From Allomesorhizobium camelthorni (GTDB lineage Bacteria > Pseudomonadota > Alphaproteobacteria > Rhizobiales > Rhizobiaceae): a DNA stretch of 64,000 nucleotides. Every line of letters begins with the position of its first letter. Within the stretch, counting starts at the first letter, position 1. The notes under the pieces were generated by a model, which had not been told where the DNA came from, ran no database searches, and saw nothing but the letters and a program-made list of their open reading frames with translations. The position numbers and the translations under genes are program-made. This document shows positions 9,086-18,501 of this stretch, piece after piece. Location: assembly GCF_011045125.1 (NCBI RefSeq), contig NZ_JAAKZF010000014.1, positions 1 to 64,000 of the forward strand, in the 5' to 3' direction.

Positions 9086-9263
9086 TAGAGAATAGCGGAT
9101 ACGAAAACCTCGGTCGGAAGAACCGGTCTGCTGAGAACGTGAGCTGCCACTCGCCACCACGTCCAACTTGTGGCGCAACTTGCGCGGTCGCCGAAGGCTG
9201 CGGCGCGGTGGAAGCCGGTCAGCCGAGAACGACATTCGTGCTTCATGGAAGGAAGGCCAAGCC

Positions 9264-10085
9264 ATGCGCCAAGCATCGCCCCGCTTTGCACTCGACCAGA
9301 TGGCAGCGCCCCGACTTGACGTCAGGGCATTTTTCGCGCTTGCCCGCGACCTGGGCCTGAGAGACGTCGACATCCGCAACCATCTCGGCAGCAATGCTAT
9401 TACACGTGGCGTGCCGGCGGCGGACGTCCGGTCTGCCGCCGCCGAAGCGGGCGTCACGATTATCTCCGTCAACACCTTGCAGCGCTTCAATGAGTGGACT
9501 CCCGCGTGCGAGGCCGAGGCGAACAAACTCGCCGACTATGCGGCAGCCTGCGGCGCGAAGACGCTCGTGCTGGTGCCGGTCAACGACGGCTCGTGGCCCG
9601 CCAATGGCGAGCGCCAGGGCGATCTCCGCGTCGCCTTGAAGGCGCTCAAGCCGATCCTCGAGCCCCGCGGCCTGATCGGTCTCATCGAGCCGTTGGGCTT
9701 CCAGACCTGCTCGCTTCGATCGAAGAAGGAAGCGGCTGAGGCCATTGCCGCGGTCGATGGCCAGTCCGTCTTCCGCCTCGTGCACGACACGTTCCACCAC
9801 GCCCTCGCCGGGGAGACGCTCTTCTTCAGCGAGCTGACCGGTCTCGTGCACATTTCCGGCGTGAATGACCCGACCTTCCGGATTTCGGACATACGCGACC
9901 CGCATCGCGTCCTAATCGGCCCCGACAATGGCAGCCAAATCCGGGCGCTGCTTGACGGCGGCTATGCCGGCCCCTTCTCGTTCGAACTAACCGAGGAAGT
10001 CCACGCGCCGGACGACCTCGCAGGCGCACTTGCCGCCAGCATCGATTTCATCCGATACGGGCTAATGACGCGAGAGTCGGTGTGA
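9264..10085 (+). CDS. MocC paralogue (TIM-barrel, rhizopine/inositol type) behind a nod box
   Basis: 273 residues of the xylose-isomerase-like TIM-barrel superfamily (as IolE/IolI and MocC). It aligns end to end with the MocC-like protein at 19665: ISVNTLQRFNEWTP against ISINALQRFNDWTP, LVLVPVNDGS in both, LVHDTFHH in both, TGLVHISGV in both, DPHRVL in both. Conserved Glu, Asp and His on these strands fit metal and substrate binding. MocC is needed for rhizopine use in Sinorhizobium, but its exact reaction is not settled. The start is ATG 9264, after AAGGAAGG and matching the paralogue's N-terminus. It stands alone, with nod box 3 upstream, so it may be flavonoid-induced, unlike the copy in the LacI-linked operon. 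Confidence 0.8.
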   Translation: MRQASPRFALDQMAAPRLDVRAFFALARDLGLRDVDIRNHLGSNAITRGVPAADVRSAAAEAGVTIISVNTLQRFNEWTPACEAEANKLADYAAACGAKTLVLVPVNDGSWPANGERQGDLRVALKALKPILEPRGLIGLIEPLGFQTCSLRSKKEAAEAIAAVDGQSVFRLVHDTFHHALAGETLFFSELTGLVHISGVNDPTFRISDIRDPHRVLIGPDNGSQIRALLDGGYAGPFSFELTEEVHAPDDLAGALAASIDFIRYGLMTRESV

Positions 10086-10105
10086 GACGCCGAGTAAATC
10101 TACGA
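10072..10105 (+). repeat. Imperfect direct repeat, copy 2 (partner at 2057-2090)
   Basis: Covers the last codons and stop of the mocC paralogue and the first bases after it. See copy 1 for the match. This suggests the DNA at 2057 was once the end of a mocC-like gene. Confidence 0.55.
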
Positions 10106-10652
10106 AAGCCTGGAACGCTAGGCATCGGCTGTCCACAGGACGGCGTTTCGGAGACACAAAAAGTGGGGGCAATCTTGGCCATGCACGCGTCTCAACCGAT
10201 GATCAGGATGTCGCGGGCCAAACCATGCGAGGTTGAATAGGCCAGCGGATCATCGTTATGTTTCAACAAACTTTTCGATTTTTCGAATTCTTCAAGCCGC
10301 CCGAAAACACTGCAAAGTTAAAGCGGCCATTTCCCCCGAGCTCGTCGCGATTGCCGGGCGGGGCAGGACTCATTTTCCTGAGCAAGACGACGGACCTGTC
10401 GATCGAGCTTTTGCTGTTGGCAGCAGACCTGCTCGTGACAGACAAGAGCGCCTGAACCAAAGACTGAAGCGGGATGCCAGTCGGCAATCAGTTCCCAAAC
10501 CTTTCGCCGGAACAGTGCCCCAAGCACTGCAGCCCATATCCTTCCAGGGCGAGAGGCGATGGAAAACCTTTCATCGACACGAGCCCGAGGTAGCACACCC
10601 ATGGCCTTTGCGGAGAGCCTCGAATGGACAACCCGCTGCCGAGCCATTCCGG
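10106..10652. other. Gap, no supported gene
   Basis: Open frames on both strands are short, basic and unlike any family I know. No nod box, terminator or tRNA seen. Confidence 0.5.
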
Positions 10653-10859
10653 TCAGCTGCCCTGGCTGCCCCGGGCAAGGCTTATCTTCTGTTCGTTGAT
10701 CTTCCGGACCGCGGCCAACACTGTTCGCGACGTGGAAGGTGAGACCTTTGGCTGCCCCTTCAGGACGCGGTGCACGGTCGCGACGCCGACGCTCGCTGCC
10801 TGAGCGATTTCCTTTACAGTACCCAGACGTTCGATCCCGATCGCCGGTTCGTATGCCAT
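10653..10859 (-). pseudogene. LacI-family regulator cut down to its DNA-binding domain
   Basis: 68 codons. Residues ~12-50 form a LacI helix-turn-helix and hinge helix (TVKEIAQAASVGVATVHRVL, then SPSTSRTVLAAVRKINEQ). A stop follows and no ligand-binding domain is found further along in any frame. It lies 53 bases after the permease gene, in the same direction, at the end of the importer operon. LacI proteins have about 340 residues, so this is a truncation; a DNA-binding peptide might still be made and compete for operators. The HTH resembles that of the intact LacI protein at 18502. Confidence 0.65.
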
Positions 10860-10912
10860 GTCTACTGCTCCTTGCCCAGGGTGAGAACCGCCGCGGCCGC
10901 GCGGCCGCCCCG

Positions 10913-11941
10913 TCAGGTCTTGCGCTTCTTCTGGCGGTAAACGTCGACCACGACGGCCGCGATGATGATCATGCCCTTGACGATCTCCTGGTAGTAGGCG
11001 TCGACCCTCAGGAAGGTGAAGCCTGAAGTCATCACACCGAGGATGATCGTGCCTATAACCGTACCGGTGATGCGGCCGACGCCGCCGGCGAGCGACGCCC
11101 CGCCGATGACGGCCGCCGCGATAGCATCCAGTTCGTACATCACGCCCATGCCCGCCTGCGCGGTCTGGGCGCGCGCCGCCGTGACGATGCCCGCAAGTCC
11201 CGCCAGCAGGCCAGCGATTGCATAGACCTTGATAAGGTGCCGCTCGACATTGATGCCGGAAACGCGCGCTGCCTGCACGTTGGCGCCAATGGCGTAGGTG
11301 AACTTGCCGTAGCGCGTGTAGCGGAGCGCGACATGAAAGATCGCCGCGACGGTGAGGAACACCACAACCGGCCAGATGCCCGTGCCGATGAAGGTGAAGT
11401 CATCGGTGAGACCGGAGACGGGCTGCCCTTTGGTGTACCATTTCGAGACACCGCGCGCCGACACCATCATGCCGAGCGTCGCGATGAAGGGCGGTATCCT
11501 GGTATAGGCGATCAGCCATCCATTGATGAGGCCGGCCAGCAGGCCGATCCCGAGGCCGACGAGCATGGGCACGATGAACGGCAGGTCGGTCAGCGAGGGA
11601 TAGACCGCCCGCGTCCATGCCGCGGACTGCGCGAAGCTCGCAGCGATCATCGCTGTCATGCCGACCACCGAGCCCGACGAGAGATCGATGCCGCCGGTGA
11701 TAATGACCTGCGTGACCCCTACAGCGATGATGCCGATCACGGAGACCTGCAGGATCATAATGGTCAGCCGCTGCTGGTTCATGAGGAAGCTCTGGCCGAC
11801 GAACATCCAGCCGAGGATCTCATAGACGATCGCAATGCCGATCAGCACCAGGAGAATGTTGATTTCGGAGGGCAGCCGGCGCTTCGTCTTCACTTGCACA
11901 GGAGCCAGGCTCGCCTGGTTGGCAGTGTGTTCGGTTGTCAT
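10913..11941 (-). CDS. Sugar-type ABC importer permease (rhizopine/inositol)
   Basis: Inner-membrane permease of the ribose/inositol (CUT2, RbsC-like) class, 342 residues with about ten hydrophobic segments. The hallmark [20 protein letters not shown] is at about residues 85-104, followed by [21 protein letters not shown] and, near the end, [20 protein letters not shown]. The ATG at 11941 has GGGGAGG in front. It is third in the leftward importer block (binding protein, ATPase, permease). Given its neighbours the substrate is probably a rhizopine or inositol; the family alone does not tell which. Confidence 0.88.
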   Translation of the reverse strand: MTTEHTANQASLAPVQVKTKRRLPSEINILLVLIGIAIVYEILGWMFVGQSFLMNQQRLTIMILQVSVIGIIAVGVTQVIITGGIDLSSGSVVGMTAMIAASFAQSAAWTRAVYPSLTDLPFIVPMLVGLGIGLLAGLINGWLIAYTRIPPFIATLGMMVSARGVSKWYTKGQPVSGLTDDFTFIGTGIWPVVVFLTVAAIFHVALRYTRYGKFTYAIGANVQAARVSGINVERHLIKVYAIAGLLAGLAGIVTAARAQTAQAGMGVMYELDAIAAAVIGGASLAGGVGRITGTVIGTIILGVMTSGFTFLRVDAYYQEIVKGMIIIAAVVVDVYRQKKRKT

Positions 11942-11971
11942 GTCTTTTCCTCCCCGTTGGGGCGGACGCTT

Positions 11972-13525
11972 CTATCGCGCCGCAAGTTCCATCACCTTGA
12001 CCTGGTCCGCTTCAGCGTGATCCAGGAAGCCGGTCACCCGGCCTTCGTGCATGACCATGATGCGGTCGCTCATGCCGAGCACCTCCGGCATTTCCGACGA
12101 GATCATGATGACGGCCACGCCGTCCTTGGCGAGCACGGATACCAGGCGGTGGATCTCCGCCTTGGCACCGACATCGATGCCGCGCGTCGGTTCGTCGAGG
12201 ATGAGGATGCGGGGCTTGGTGAGCAGCCAGCGGCCGATCAGCACCTTCTGCTGATTGCCGCCGGACAGGTTCTCGACCCGCTCGTAGAGGTTAGGCGTCT
12301 TCACCCGCAATTTGTCAGCCATTGTCTCGCAGGCCGCAGAGACTTCGCGCTCGGAAACGAAACCGCCCCTGACGAAACGGTCCTGCAGCACCGCAATCTG
12401 CATGTTCTCGAGTACGTCGAGGATGAGCAGACACCCGGTTTCCTTGCGGTCCTCCGTGATGAACGCCATGCCCTCGCGGATGGCGGTGGTGGGCGAATCG
12501 ATCCTCACCGGCCTGCCGCGGATTTCGATCGAGCCGCCGGTGGCCGGCGTCACACCGAAAATGGTCTCGGCGACATTGGACCTCCCCGATCCGACCAGAC
12601 CGGCAATGCCCAGGATCTCGCCGGCCCTGACCTCGAACGAAACATCGGTGAAAATGCCATTCAGAGAAAGGTTCTTGACCGAAAGCACCGTCTCGCCGAT
12701 CAGCACGGTTTCCTTCGGGAACATCTGAGTGATTTCCCGGCCGACCATCATGCGGATGATGTCCTCGCGGGTAACGTCGCTCGATTTGTGCGTACCGATG
12801 TAGCGGCCGTCGCGGAACACCGAAACTTCGTCGGCGATCTCGAACAGCTCGTTCATCTTGTGGGTGATGTAGACGATGCCGATGCCCTGGCTGCGCAGAT
12901 CGCGGATGATCTCGAAGAGATGGGCGACTTCCCGCTCGGTCAGCGCCGAGGTCGGCTCATCCATGATGAGCACGTCGGATTCGTAGGACACCGCCTTGGC
13001 GATCTCGACCATCTGTCGATTGGCCACCGAGAGGTCGCGGACCTGTGATTCCGGATCGATGCCGATGTTCAGCCGCTTGAACAGATCGGCGGTCATGCGC
13101 CGCATGCGTCGATGGTCGACGAGGCCGAACCCGTTCAGCGGTTCGCGGCGAATCCAGATGTTCTCCGCCACCGTCATGAACGGCATCAGGTTGAGTTCCT
13201 GATGGATCATGGCGATGCCGTTTTCCAGCGCATCGAGCGGCGACTGCAGGCGGATCGGCACGCCCTTCAGCCGGACCTCGCCCCTATCGGGCGTGTAGAT
13301 ACCGGCAAGGATCTTCATGAGCGTAGATTTGCCGGCGCCGTTCTCGCCCATGAGCGCGTGGATCGTGCCGCGCCTTAGCCTCAAGGACACGTCGTCGAGC
13401 GCCAGCACGCCTGGAAATTCCTTGCGGACATTCTCCACGGTCAGCAGGTATTCGGCGTTGGGAACCGCGCCGCTGGCGCGCACGGCGGCCATTGTCGGGG
13501 GACTGACAGTTGCTGGGTTAGGCAT
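11972..13525 (-). CDS. Sugar-type ABC importer ATPase, double domain
   Basis: 517 residues with two fused ATPase halves, as in RbsA/MglA-type CUT2 importers. The first half has Walker [10 protein letters not shown] (~residues 66-74) and a canonical Walker B ([11 protein letters not shown]). The second half starts near residue 270 with a degenerate nucleotide site ([12 protein letters not shown]), then [15 protein letters not shown] and [14 protein letters not shown], typical of the class. A GGGAGG ribosome site precedes the ATG. It lies 30 bases upstream of the permease and 84 bases after the binding protein gene. A 603-codon open frame on the other strand here is its shadow. Confidence 0.9.
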   Translation of the reverse strand: MPNPATVSPPTMAAVRASGAVPNAEYLLTVENVRKEFPGVLALDDVSLRLRRGTIHALMGENGAGKSTLMKILAGIYTPDRGEVRLKGVPIRLQSPLDALENGIAMIHQELNLMPFMTVAENIWIRREPLNGFGLVDHRRMRRMTADLFKRLNIGIDPESQVRDLSVANRQMVEIAKAVSYESDVLIMDEPTSALTEREVAHLFEIIRDLRSQGIGIVYITHKMNELFEIADEVSVFRDGRYIGTHKSSDVTREDIIRMMVGREITQMFPKETVLIGETVLSVKNLSLNGIFTDVSFEVRAGEILGIAGLVGSGRSNVAETIFGVTPATGGSIEIRGRPVRIDSPTTAIREGMAFITEDRKETGCLLILDVLENMQIAVLQDRFVRGGFVSEREVSAACETMADKLRVKTPNLYERVENLSGGNQQKVLIGRWLLTKPRILILDEPTRGIDVGAKAEIHRLVSVLAKDGVAVIMISSEMPEVLGMSDRIMVMHEGRVTGFLDHAEADQVKVMELAAR

Positions 13526-13609
13526 GGCGCTCTTCTCCTCCCGGGGCAGCCTCGGTGAGAGGCTTCCGGAACGCGCTGCATCACGCGTTCCGGAGCGTCG
13601 AATGCGGGT

Positions 13610-14551
13610 TTAGTTCTTGGCCTGGTAATCCGCCAGATTGGCGGGCGTTACCAGTTCGAAGGGGATGTAGACCTTCGTCTCGACCGCCTCGCCCTTGGCG
13701 AGCTTCAGCGCAGCGTCGACCGATCCCTTGCCCTGGCCGGCTGCATTCTGGAACACGGTCACGTCGAGGTCGCCTGCGGCCACCGCTGCCAACGCGTCCT
13801 GGGTGGCGTCGACGCCGCCCACCAGAACGTCCTTCATGTCCATGCCGGCCGCCTTCATGGCCTGGATGGCGCCGATCGCCATCTCGTCATTGTTGGCCAC
13901 CACCGCGTCGAACTGCAGTCCCGCCGAAAGCCAGTTGGTCATCAGGTCGGCGCCCTGCGTGCGCGACCAGTTGGCGGTCTGCTCCTCCACAATCTTCATG
14001 AACGAGCACTCAGGCGTAGCAATCACGTCATGGATGTCCTGGGTGCGCTGGCGGGCGGCCTGGTTGGACAGTTCGCCCATCATCACGACAATATTGGCTT
14101 CGGTCTTGCCTGCTTCCTTGAGCAGCCGGCAGATTTCCTTCGTCTCCAGGGTTCCCGACTCGACTTCGTTCGACGCGACAAACGCCTGCTTTTCCGGCAG
14201 TTCGTTCACATTGACCGGCTCGCGGTTGACATAAACAAGCGGGATGCCGGCCTCCGCCGCGATCTTCGACATCGCGGTCGTCGCGTCGGTATCGGCGGGA
14301 TTGACGATGATCGCATCGACCCCGGCCGCGATGAAGTTCTGGATCTGGCTCTGCTGCTTGGCGACGTCGTTCTGGGCGTCCTCCACCTGCAGGGTCACGC
14401 CGTCCAGCGTCTTGGCGTAATCGATCATGCCGTTGCGCAGCACGGTCAGGAAATTGTCGTCGAACAGCGCCATCGACACGCCGATGTTCTCGGCAAGGGC
14501 CGATGTCGTCATCAGCGCCGAGATGGTGGCGCCCAAAAGCAGTTTCTTCAT
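13610..14551 (-). CDS. mocB: Periplasmic rhizopine-binding protein (MocB-like)
   Basis: Solute receptor of the importer encoded just downstream. 313 residues with a signal peptide (MKKLLLGATISALMTTSALA, cut after ALA) and a type I periplasmic fold (IGVSMALFDDNFLTVLRNGM, then IQNFIAAGVDAIIVNPADTD). It resembles ribose/inositol receptors; MocB of Sinorhizobium is such a protein. The call to rhizopine rests on the adjacent mocDEF genes and a matching family, not on ligand residues. GGAGG precedes the ATG. The 237-base gap between it and the PanB-like gene may hold its own promoter. Confidence 0.78.
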   Translation of the reverse strand: MKKLLLGATISALMTTSALAENIGVSMALFDDNFLTVLRNGMIDYAKTLDGVTLQVEDAQNDVAKQQSQIQNFIAAGVDAIIVNPADTDATTAMSKIAAEAGIPLVYVNREPVNVNELPEKQAFVASNEVESGTLETKEICRLLKEAGKTEANIVVMMGELSNQAARQRTQDIHDVIATPECSFMKIVEEQTANWSRTQGADLMTNWLSAGLQFDAVVANNDEMAIGAIQAMKAAGMDMKDVLVGGVDATQDALAAVAAGDLDVTVFQNAAGQGKGSVDAALKLAKGEAVETKVYIPFELVTPANLADYQAKN

Positions 14552-14788
14552 GTCTGTTCCTCCATCTTAAAGGCGTCCGGTGCGCCCGATCCTCCCGGAA
14601 CTCCCCCGGCTAGGGGGCCGTATCGAAACGGCAATTGCCACGGCGCGAAGGCCTCAGCTGCATGCCGTGACGAATTCCAAATTCACTTGCCCGTGGCCTC
14701 CAAGGACTTGTGGCCGTTGAAGAGGTTCTCCAGATGCGGCTTGACCGTGCCCGGCGCGGCCCCCCGATGCGGCTTTCGGCATGAGTTT

Positions 14789-15589
14789 TCATGAGACGGG
14801 CAGGCTTTCTAGGAAGCGCCGCAATTCGCCGGCTTCGATGCCGACGACATGGCGCTGTTCGGGATAGGCGCCGCTGCGCACCTCGGCGGCAAACTCGGAG
14901 AACGCCGCGATGCGCTCGCGTTGCAGGCGGTCTAACTCGGCTGCGAAGTTGCGATAGGCCTTGGCGTGCCTGGGCACATGGCCGCGATTCTGGCCCAATA
15001 GGTCATCGCCGAAAAGATATTGGCAATCGCAGCCGGTTCCGGCGCCCATGGAAACCATGAACAGAGACGTGCGTTCGCTGATCGCGGCCGCGACCTCCGT
15101 CGGCACGACCTCGATTTCTGCGCCGAAGGCGCCGACGGCTTCGTAGGCTTTCACCGCCTCGAAGATCTTGCGGGCGCTTTCGGCTGTCTTGCCGACGGCC
15201 TTGAAGCCGCCCGTCCAAGTGGCGCGCGACGGGATCAGTCCGACATGGCCGATCACCGGGATGGCTTCGTCTGCGAGTCGCTTCACCGTCGCGAGGCTGG
15301 CGCTGCAATAGACGGCGTCGGCGCTCGCCTTGAACAGCCGAAAGGCCCAGCGCACGAAATCGTCGGCCGTGCCGACGTCAAAGAAATTAACGCCCGGCAC
15401 CGCGAAAAGGCTCGGCGCCACCTCGCGGAAATGCGGAAGGAGCATCATCTCCGGCGGCACCGAAACCATGTCGATCCTGGCCTTCTCGGCAGCCTCCAGC
15501 TCGTCCAGCGTTTCCACGCGGATCATCGTGAACTGGTACTTGCCTTTCATGGCGCGTATATCCGCCACTGTCGGTCTTTGCCTGCTCAC
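14789..15589 (-). CDS. PanB-like (ketopantoate hydroxymethyltransferase family) protein in the moc operon
   Basis: 266 residues from the GTG at 15589, eight bases after GGAGG (a GTG at 15598 is also open). The order of motifs follows PanB: VADIRAMKGKYQFTMI, VIGHVGLIPSRATWTGGFKAVGK, AFGAEIEVVPTEVAAAIS, VSMGAGTGCDCQYLF, RGHVPRHAKAYRNF, EVRSGAYP. The Glu in EVVPTEV matches the PanB catalytic Glu181. However, the three metal ligands of true PanB (Asp45 in VGDSLG, Asp84 in LADLPF, Glu114 in KIEGG) have no counterpart: VSVPPEM, FAVPG and YCSAS occupy these places. It is therefore probably not the pantothenate enzyme. It sits 25 bases after mocF in the demethylase operon, so a role in handling the one-carbon unit or the ring product is an attractive guess only. 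Confidence 0.7.
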   Translation of the reverse strand: MSRQRPTVADIRAMKGKYQFTMIRVETLDELEAAEKARIDMVSVPPEMMLLPHFREVAPSLFAVPGVNFFDVGTADDFVRWAFRLFKASADAVYCSASLATVKRLADEAIPVIGHVGLIPSRATWTGGFKAVGKTAESARKIFEAVKAYEAVGAFGAEIEVVPTEVAAAISERTSLFMVSMGAGTGCDCQYLFGDDLLGQNRGHVPRHAKAYRNFAAELDRLQRERIAAFSEFAAEVRSGAYPEQRHVVGIEAGELRRFLESLPVS

Positions 15590-15614
15590 CGGCTGCACCT
15601 CCCCTTGTTCGCGA

Positions 15615-16853
15615 TCATGCCGCCAGCAATTTCTTGAGCTTCACGTCGGATGAAGTCAGTTCCGACGGGTCAGGCCGCGCCTGCCTCGCGATCAGCATTT
15701 CGGCCAGGCGAATGTCGCGGGCCACGGCATTGCCGGGGCCGATGCCGCTGGCCGAAAGCAGCTGTCCGTCCGCGGCAAGATGGAACAGGATGAAGGCGCC
15801 GCCGCCGAGATCGCGTCGCACCGCGCTCGAAGCCCCCTCGGCAAGGCCGGCGATCTGCAAGCTGAATTCGTATTGATCCGACCAGAACCACGGCACGGCG
15901 GTGTGTTCGAGTTCGGCGCCGAGCATGTTGCGCGCCGCCAGCGCCCCCTGCTCCTGAGCGTTGCGCCAGGCTTCCAGCCGCACCCGCCGCCCGCCATAAA
16001 TCGCCAGCGGGAAGGAGCAGCAATCGCCGGCAGCGAAGATGTGCGCGTCCGAAGTCCGCAGCCGGCCGTCGACGGCGATGCCGTTGTCGATCGCAAGCCC
16101 GGCGCTTTCGGCGAGCGCCGTTACCGGAGCCGCGCCTATGCCGATGACGACGAGGTCCGCCTCGATGACGCGTTCGTTCGCGAGCCTGATCCTGACATCG
16201 CCATCGTCCCGGATGGCGGCGATGCCTTCGCCGCAGGCGATCTCGACGCCGTTATCGGCATGCAGCGCGTGGACGGTCGCCGCTATGTCGGCTGGCACGC
16301 CGCGCATCAGGATACGCGGCTGCGCCTCGAGCACTGTTACCGCCGCGCCCCGTTTGCGCGCCGACGCTGCCAGCTCCAGTCCGATGAAGCCGCCCCCGAC
16401 GATCACGACCCGGCTGCCGGGCGTGAGCCGTGCGCGGATCGCCAGAGCGTCGTCAAAGGTGCGCAGATAGGCCACACGCGGACCGGCGACCGCGAGCGAC
16501 AGGCGACGCGGAACGGCGCCTGTCGCTAGCAAAAGCTTGTCGTAGGCAAGAGCGCGGCCGTCCGCGAGCCGGACGTTTTTGGCGGCGCGGTCGATCGCCA
16601 CGGCTCGGCTGCTGCCGATGAACTCGATGCCGGCATCGGCGACCCTTTCGGCAGTGAGGATCGTCTTCGCGACGGGCACATCGGCGCCGACAATCGCCTC
16701 CTTGGACAGCGGCGGCCGCTCGTAGGGCAGGTGCGCCTCCTCGCCGATGAGGGAGATCGGGCCGTCATAGCCGTGTTCGCGCAAGGCCAGCGCCGCGCGT
16801 CCGCCGCACTCCCCTGCCCCGATGATGACCATTCCGGCGTCCATGGCTGTCAT
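15615..16853 (-). CDS. mocF: MocF-like ferredoxin reductase
   Basis: FAD- and NAD(P)H-dependent reductase that passes electrons to the Rieske ferredoxin of an oxygenase. 412 residues from the ATG at 16853, whose ATGA overlaps the mocE stop. It has two nucleotide-binding motifs (MVIIGAGECGGRAALALREHG at the start; VVIVGGGFIGLELAASARKRG in the middle) and the flavin segment DAHIFAAGDCCSFP. This is the BenA/rhodocoxin reductase type. In Rhizobium leguminosarum, MocD, MocE and MocF (oxygenase, ferredoxin, reductase) are assigned to demethylation of 3-O-methyl-scyllo-inosamine; the same three-gene order is seen here. Confidence 0.85.
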   Translation of the reverse strand: MTAMDAGMVIIGAGECGGRAALALREHGYDGPISLIGEEAHLPYERPPLSKEAIVGADVPVAKTILTAERVADAGIEFIGSSRAVAIDRAAKNVRLADGRALAYDKLLLATGAVPRRLSLAVAGPRVAYLRTFDDALAIRARLTPGSRVVIVGGGFIGLELAASARKRGAAVTVLEAQPRILMRGVPADIAATVHALHADNGVEIACGEGIAAIRDDGDVRIRLANERVIEADLVVIGIGAAPVTALAESAGLAIDNGIAVDGRLRTSDAHIFAAGDCCSFPLAIYGGRRVRLEAWRNAQEQGALAARNMLGAELEHTAVPWFWSDQYEFSLQIAGLAEGASSAVRRDLGGGAFILFHLAADGQLLSASGIGPGNAVARDIRLAEMLIARQARPDPSELTSSDVKLKKLLAA

Positions 16854-17170
16854 CCGATCTGGAGGTAGACCTTTCCGGCTTCCAACTTGACCGGATAAGT
16901 CCTGAGGTTGAGGCAGACCGGCGCGCCTTTCGCGGCGCCTGTCTTGTAGTTGAAGCGGCCATTGTGTTTTGGGCACTCGATGATTTCATCCATGACGAGG
17001 CCGTCAGCCAGGTGGACCTTCTCGTGCGTGCAGAGGCCGTCGGTGGCGAAATATTCGTCGTCCGGGCTGCGATAAATCGCAAACGTTCGCCCGCCATGGT
17101 CGAAGCGGATCACATCCTCTTCGTCGATGTCGCCGGCGCCACACGCCTCAATCCAATCCGTCACGTTCAT
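16850..17170 (-). CDS. mocE: MocE-like Rieske ferredoxin
   Basis: 106 residues. A Rieske [2Fe-2S] site is plain: CTHEKVHLADG (C-x-H, ~residues 47-49) and CPKHNGRF (C-x2-H, ~residues 66-69). It carries electrons from MocF to the MocD oxygenase. The start is the ATG at 17170. The stop overlaps the mocF start by four bases, so the two are translationally coupled. Acidic throughout, as usual for such carriers. Confidence 0.87.
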   Translation of the reverse strand: MNVTDWIEACGAGDIDEEDVIRFDHGGRTFAIYRSPDDEYFATDGLCTHEKVHLADGLVMDEIIECPKHNGRFNYKTGAAKGAPVCLNLRTYPVKLEAGKVYLQIG

Positions 17171-17241
17171 CTCCCTGGATACACTGTCTGGGTCTAAGTC
17201 GGAGGCGGCGCGGGCGCCGCCTCCATAGCCTTGGGAGGCTG

Positions 17242-18351
17242 TTATTCCGCGGCAACCCTGGTTTCGGCGTGGAACTCTTCGCGATACGGCCGCGCCGTCG
17301 GCGGCAGCTCGCGCTTGATGAAATAATCTTCGTTGCGAAGCTGGCGCAGGAAGGCCGGCAACATCTCGCGGTAGCCGGCAAGGATGGACGGCGACGTCGC
17401 CGGCAGGTCGTGCTTGATCAGTTCGTGCAGCTTCGGCAGCGCGTGGTACGGCACCATAGGGAACATGTGATGCTCGACATGATAGTTCATGTTCCAGTAG
17501 ATGAAGCGGCTCACCGGATTCATCAGGACCGAGCGGCTGTTCAGCCGATGATCGGTGACGTTGTCGGCGAGCCCGCCATGCTGCAGCAGGCCGGTCATCA
17601 CATGGTGCCAGGCCCCGTAGAGACGGGGCAGGCCGACGAGCATCAGCGGCAGCAACGAGCCCAGATAAAGCGCCAGCGCGATCGTCGCGAAGTAAATGGC
17701 TGTCCAGATGCGGGCGACTAGGATCGCCTTCGGCTGCTCCATTTCCGGGATAAAGGTTTGCTCCGCCGCGCTCAGCCGCCCCGCCGTGTTGCGCAACATG
17801 TCGACCATCGCGTGCCAGACGTCCACGATGCCGAAACAATTCAGCACCAGCCGCAACAGGTCCGGCGGCCGCATCACCGCGATTTCGGGATCGCGGCCGA
17901 CGATCACGGTGTCGGTATGATGGCGCGTGTGGCTCCAGCGCCAGGTCACCGGATTGCGCATGATCATGAAGCAGGCGACCTGGTAGACCGCGTCGTTCAT
18001 CCACTGCGTCTTGAACGCGGTCCCATGGCCGCACTCATGCCAGCGGGAATCTGTCGCCGAACCGTAAAGGACGCCGCAGATGAAGAAGAAGGGAACGCAC
18101 CACCAGCTTCCCCAGAAATAGGCTCCGCCCGCCCCGCCCGCGATCAGGGCGCCCAGCCAAATGATGGTGTCGCGGATGGCGGGACCGTCCTCCCGCTTCA
18201 TCAGCTCCTTCATCTGCTTGCGTGGAATCGCGGTATGGTACCACGCCGCCGCCGCGAGGCCCGTCTCGACCGCGCGCTGCGCGTCGCGTCCGATCAGGCT
18301 ATAGTCGCGTTTCGTCGGCCGATAGTCGCCGGCCGCGGCGGTAGCGCTCAT
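17242..18351 (-). CDS. mocD: MocD-like membrane di-iron oxygenase
   Basis: 369 residues of the fatty-acid desaturase/hydroxylase superfamily. Three histidine boxes are visible: HECGH, HTRHH and HVEHH, which should bind two irons, plus four hydrophobic segments. MocD is the oxygenase of the rhizopine demethylating system, expected to remove the O-methyl group of 3-O-methyl-scyllo-inosamine and release formaldehyde. The start is ATG 18351 (or the adjacent 18354), after GGGAGGT; the longer frame to 18417 lacks a ribosome site. It is first in the leftward moc operon and divergent from the LacI gene, sharing a 150-base AT-rich promoter region. Confidence 0.85.
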   Translation of the reverse strand: MSATAAAGDYRPTKRDYSLIGRDAQRAVETGLAAAAWYHTAIPRKQMKELMKREDGPAIRDTIIWLGALIAGGAGGAYFWGSWWCVPFFFICGVLYGSATDSRWHECGHGTAFKTQWMNDAVYQVACFMIMRNPVTWRWSHTRHHTDTVIVGRDPEIAVMRPPDLLRLVLNCFGIVDVWHAMVDMLRNTAGRLSAAEQTFIPEMEQPKAILVARIWTAIYFATIALALYLGSLLPLMLVGLPRLYGAWHHVMTGLLQHGGLADNVTDHRLNSRSVLMNPVSRFIYWNMNYHVEHHMFPMVPYHALPKLHELIKHDLPATSPSILAGYREMLPAFLRQLRNEDYFIKRELPPTARPYREEFHAETRVAAE

Positions 18352-18501
18352 CATGACCTCCCTTGAAGCCGAATGAAGAGATTGAAACCTCTCATCCGGC
18401 GGAATAGAAACTACCAAATGCCATCATAACGCTCAATACAGCTTGCAATTTTTCTATCATTTAATATCATTGCGTTGAAACCGCCGTAATGGAGAGCAGC
18501 C
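18352..18501. promoter_or_regulatory. Divergent promoter region between mocD and the LacI regulator
   Basis: The AT-rich stretch 18410-18475, with TATCATTTAATATCATT (repeated ATCATT half-sites), stands out against GC-rich neighbours and is a likely operator/promoter for both directions. No exact palindrome is seen. Confidence 0.4.

Noticed and set aside
11237-13048. 603-codon open frame on the plus strand
   Set aside because: It lies opposite the ABC ATPase and permease genes and has the His/Asp-rich look of an antisense shadow in GC-rich DNA.
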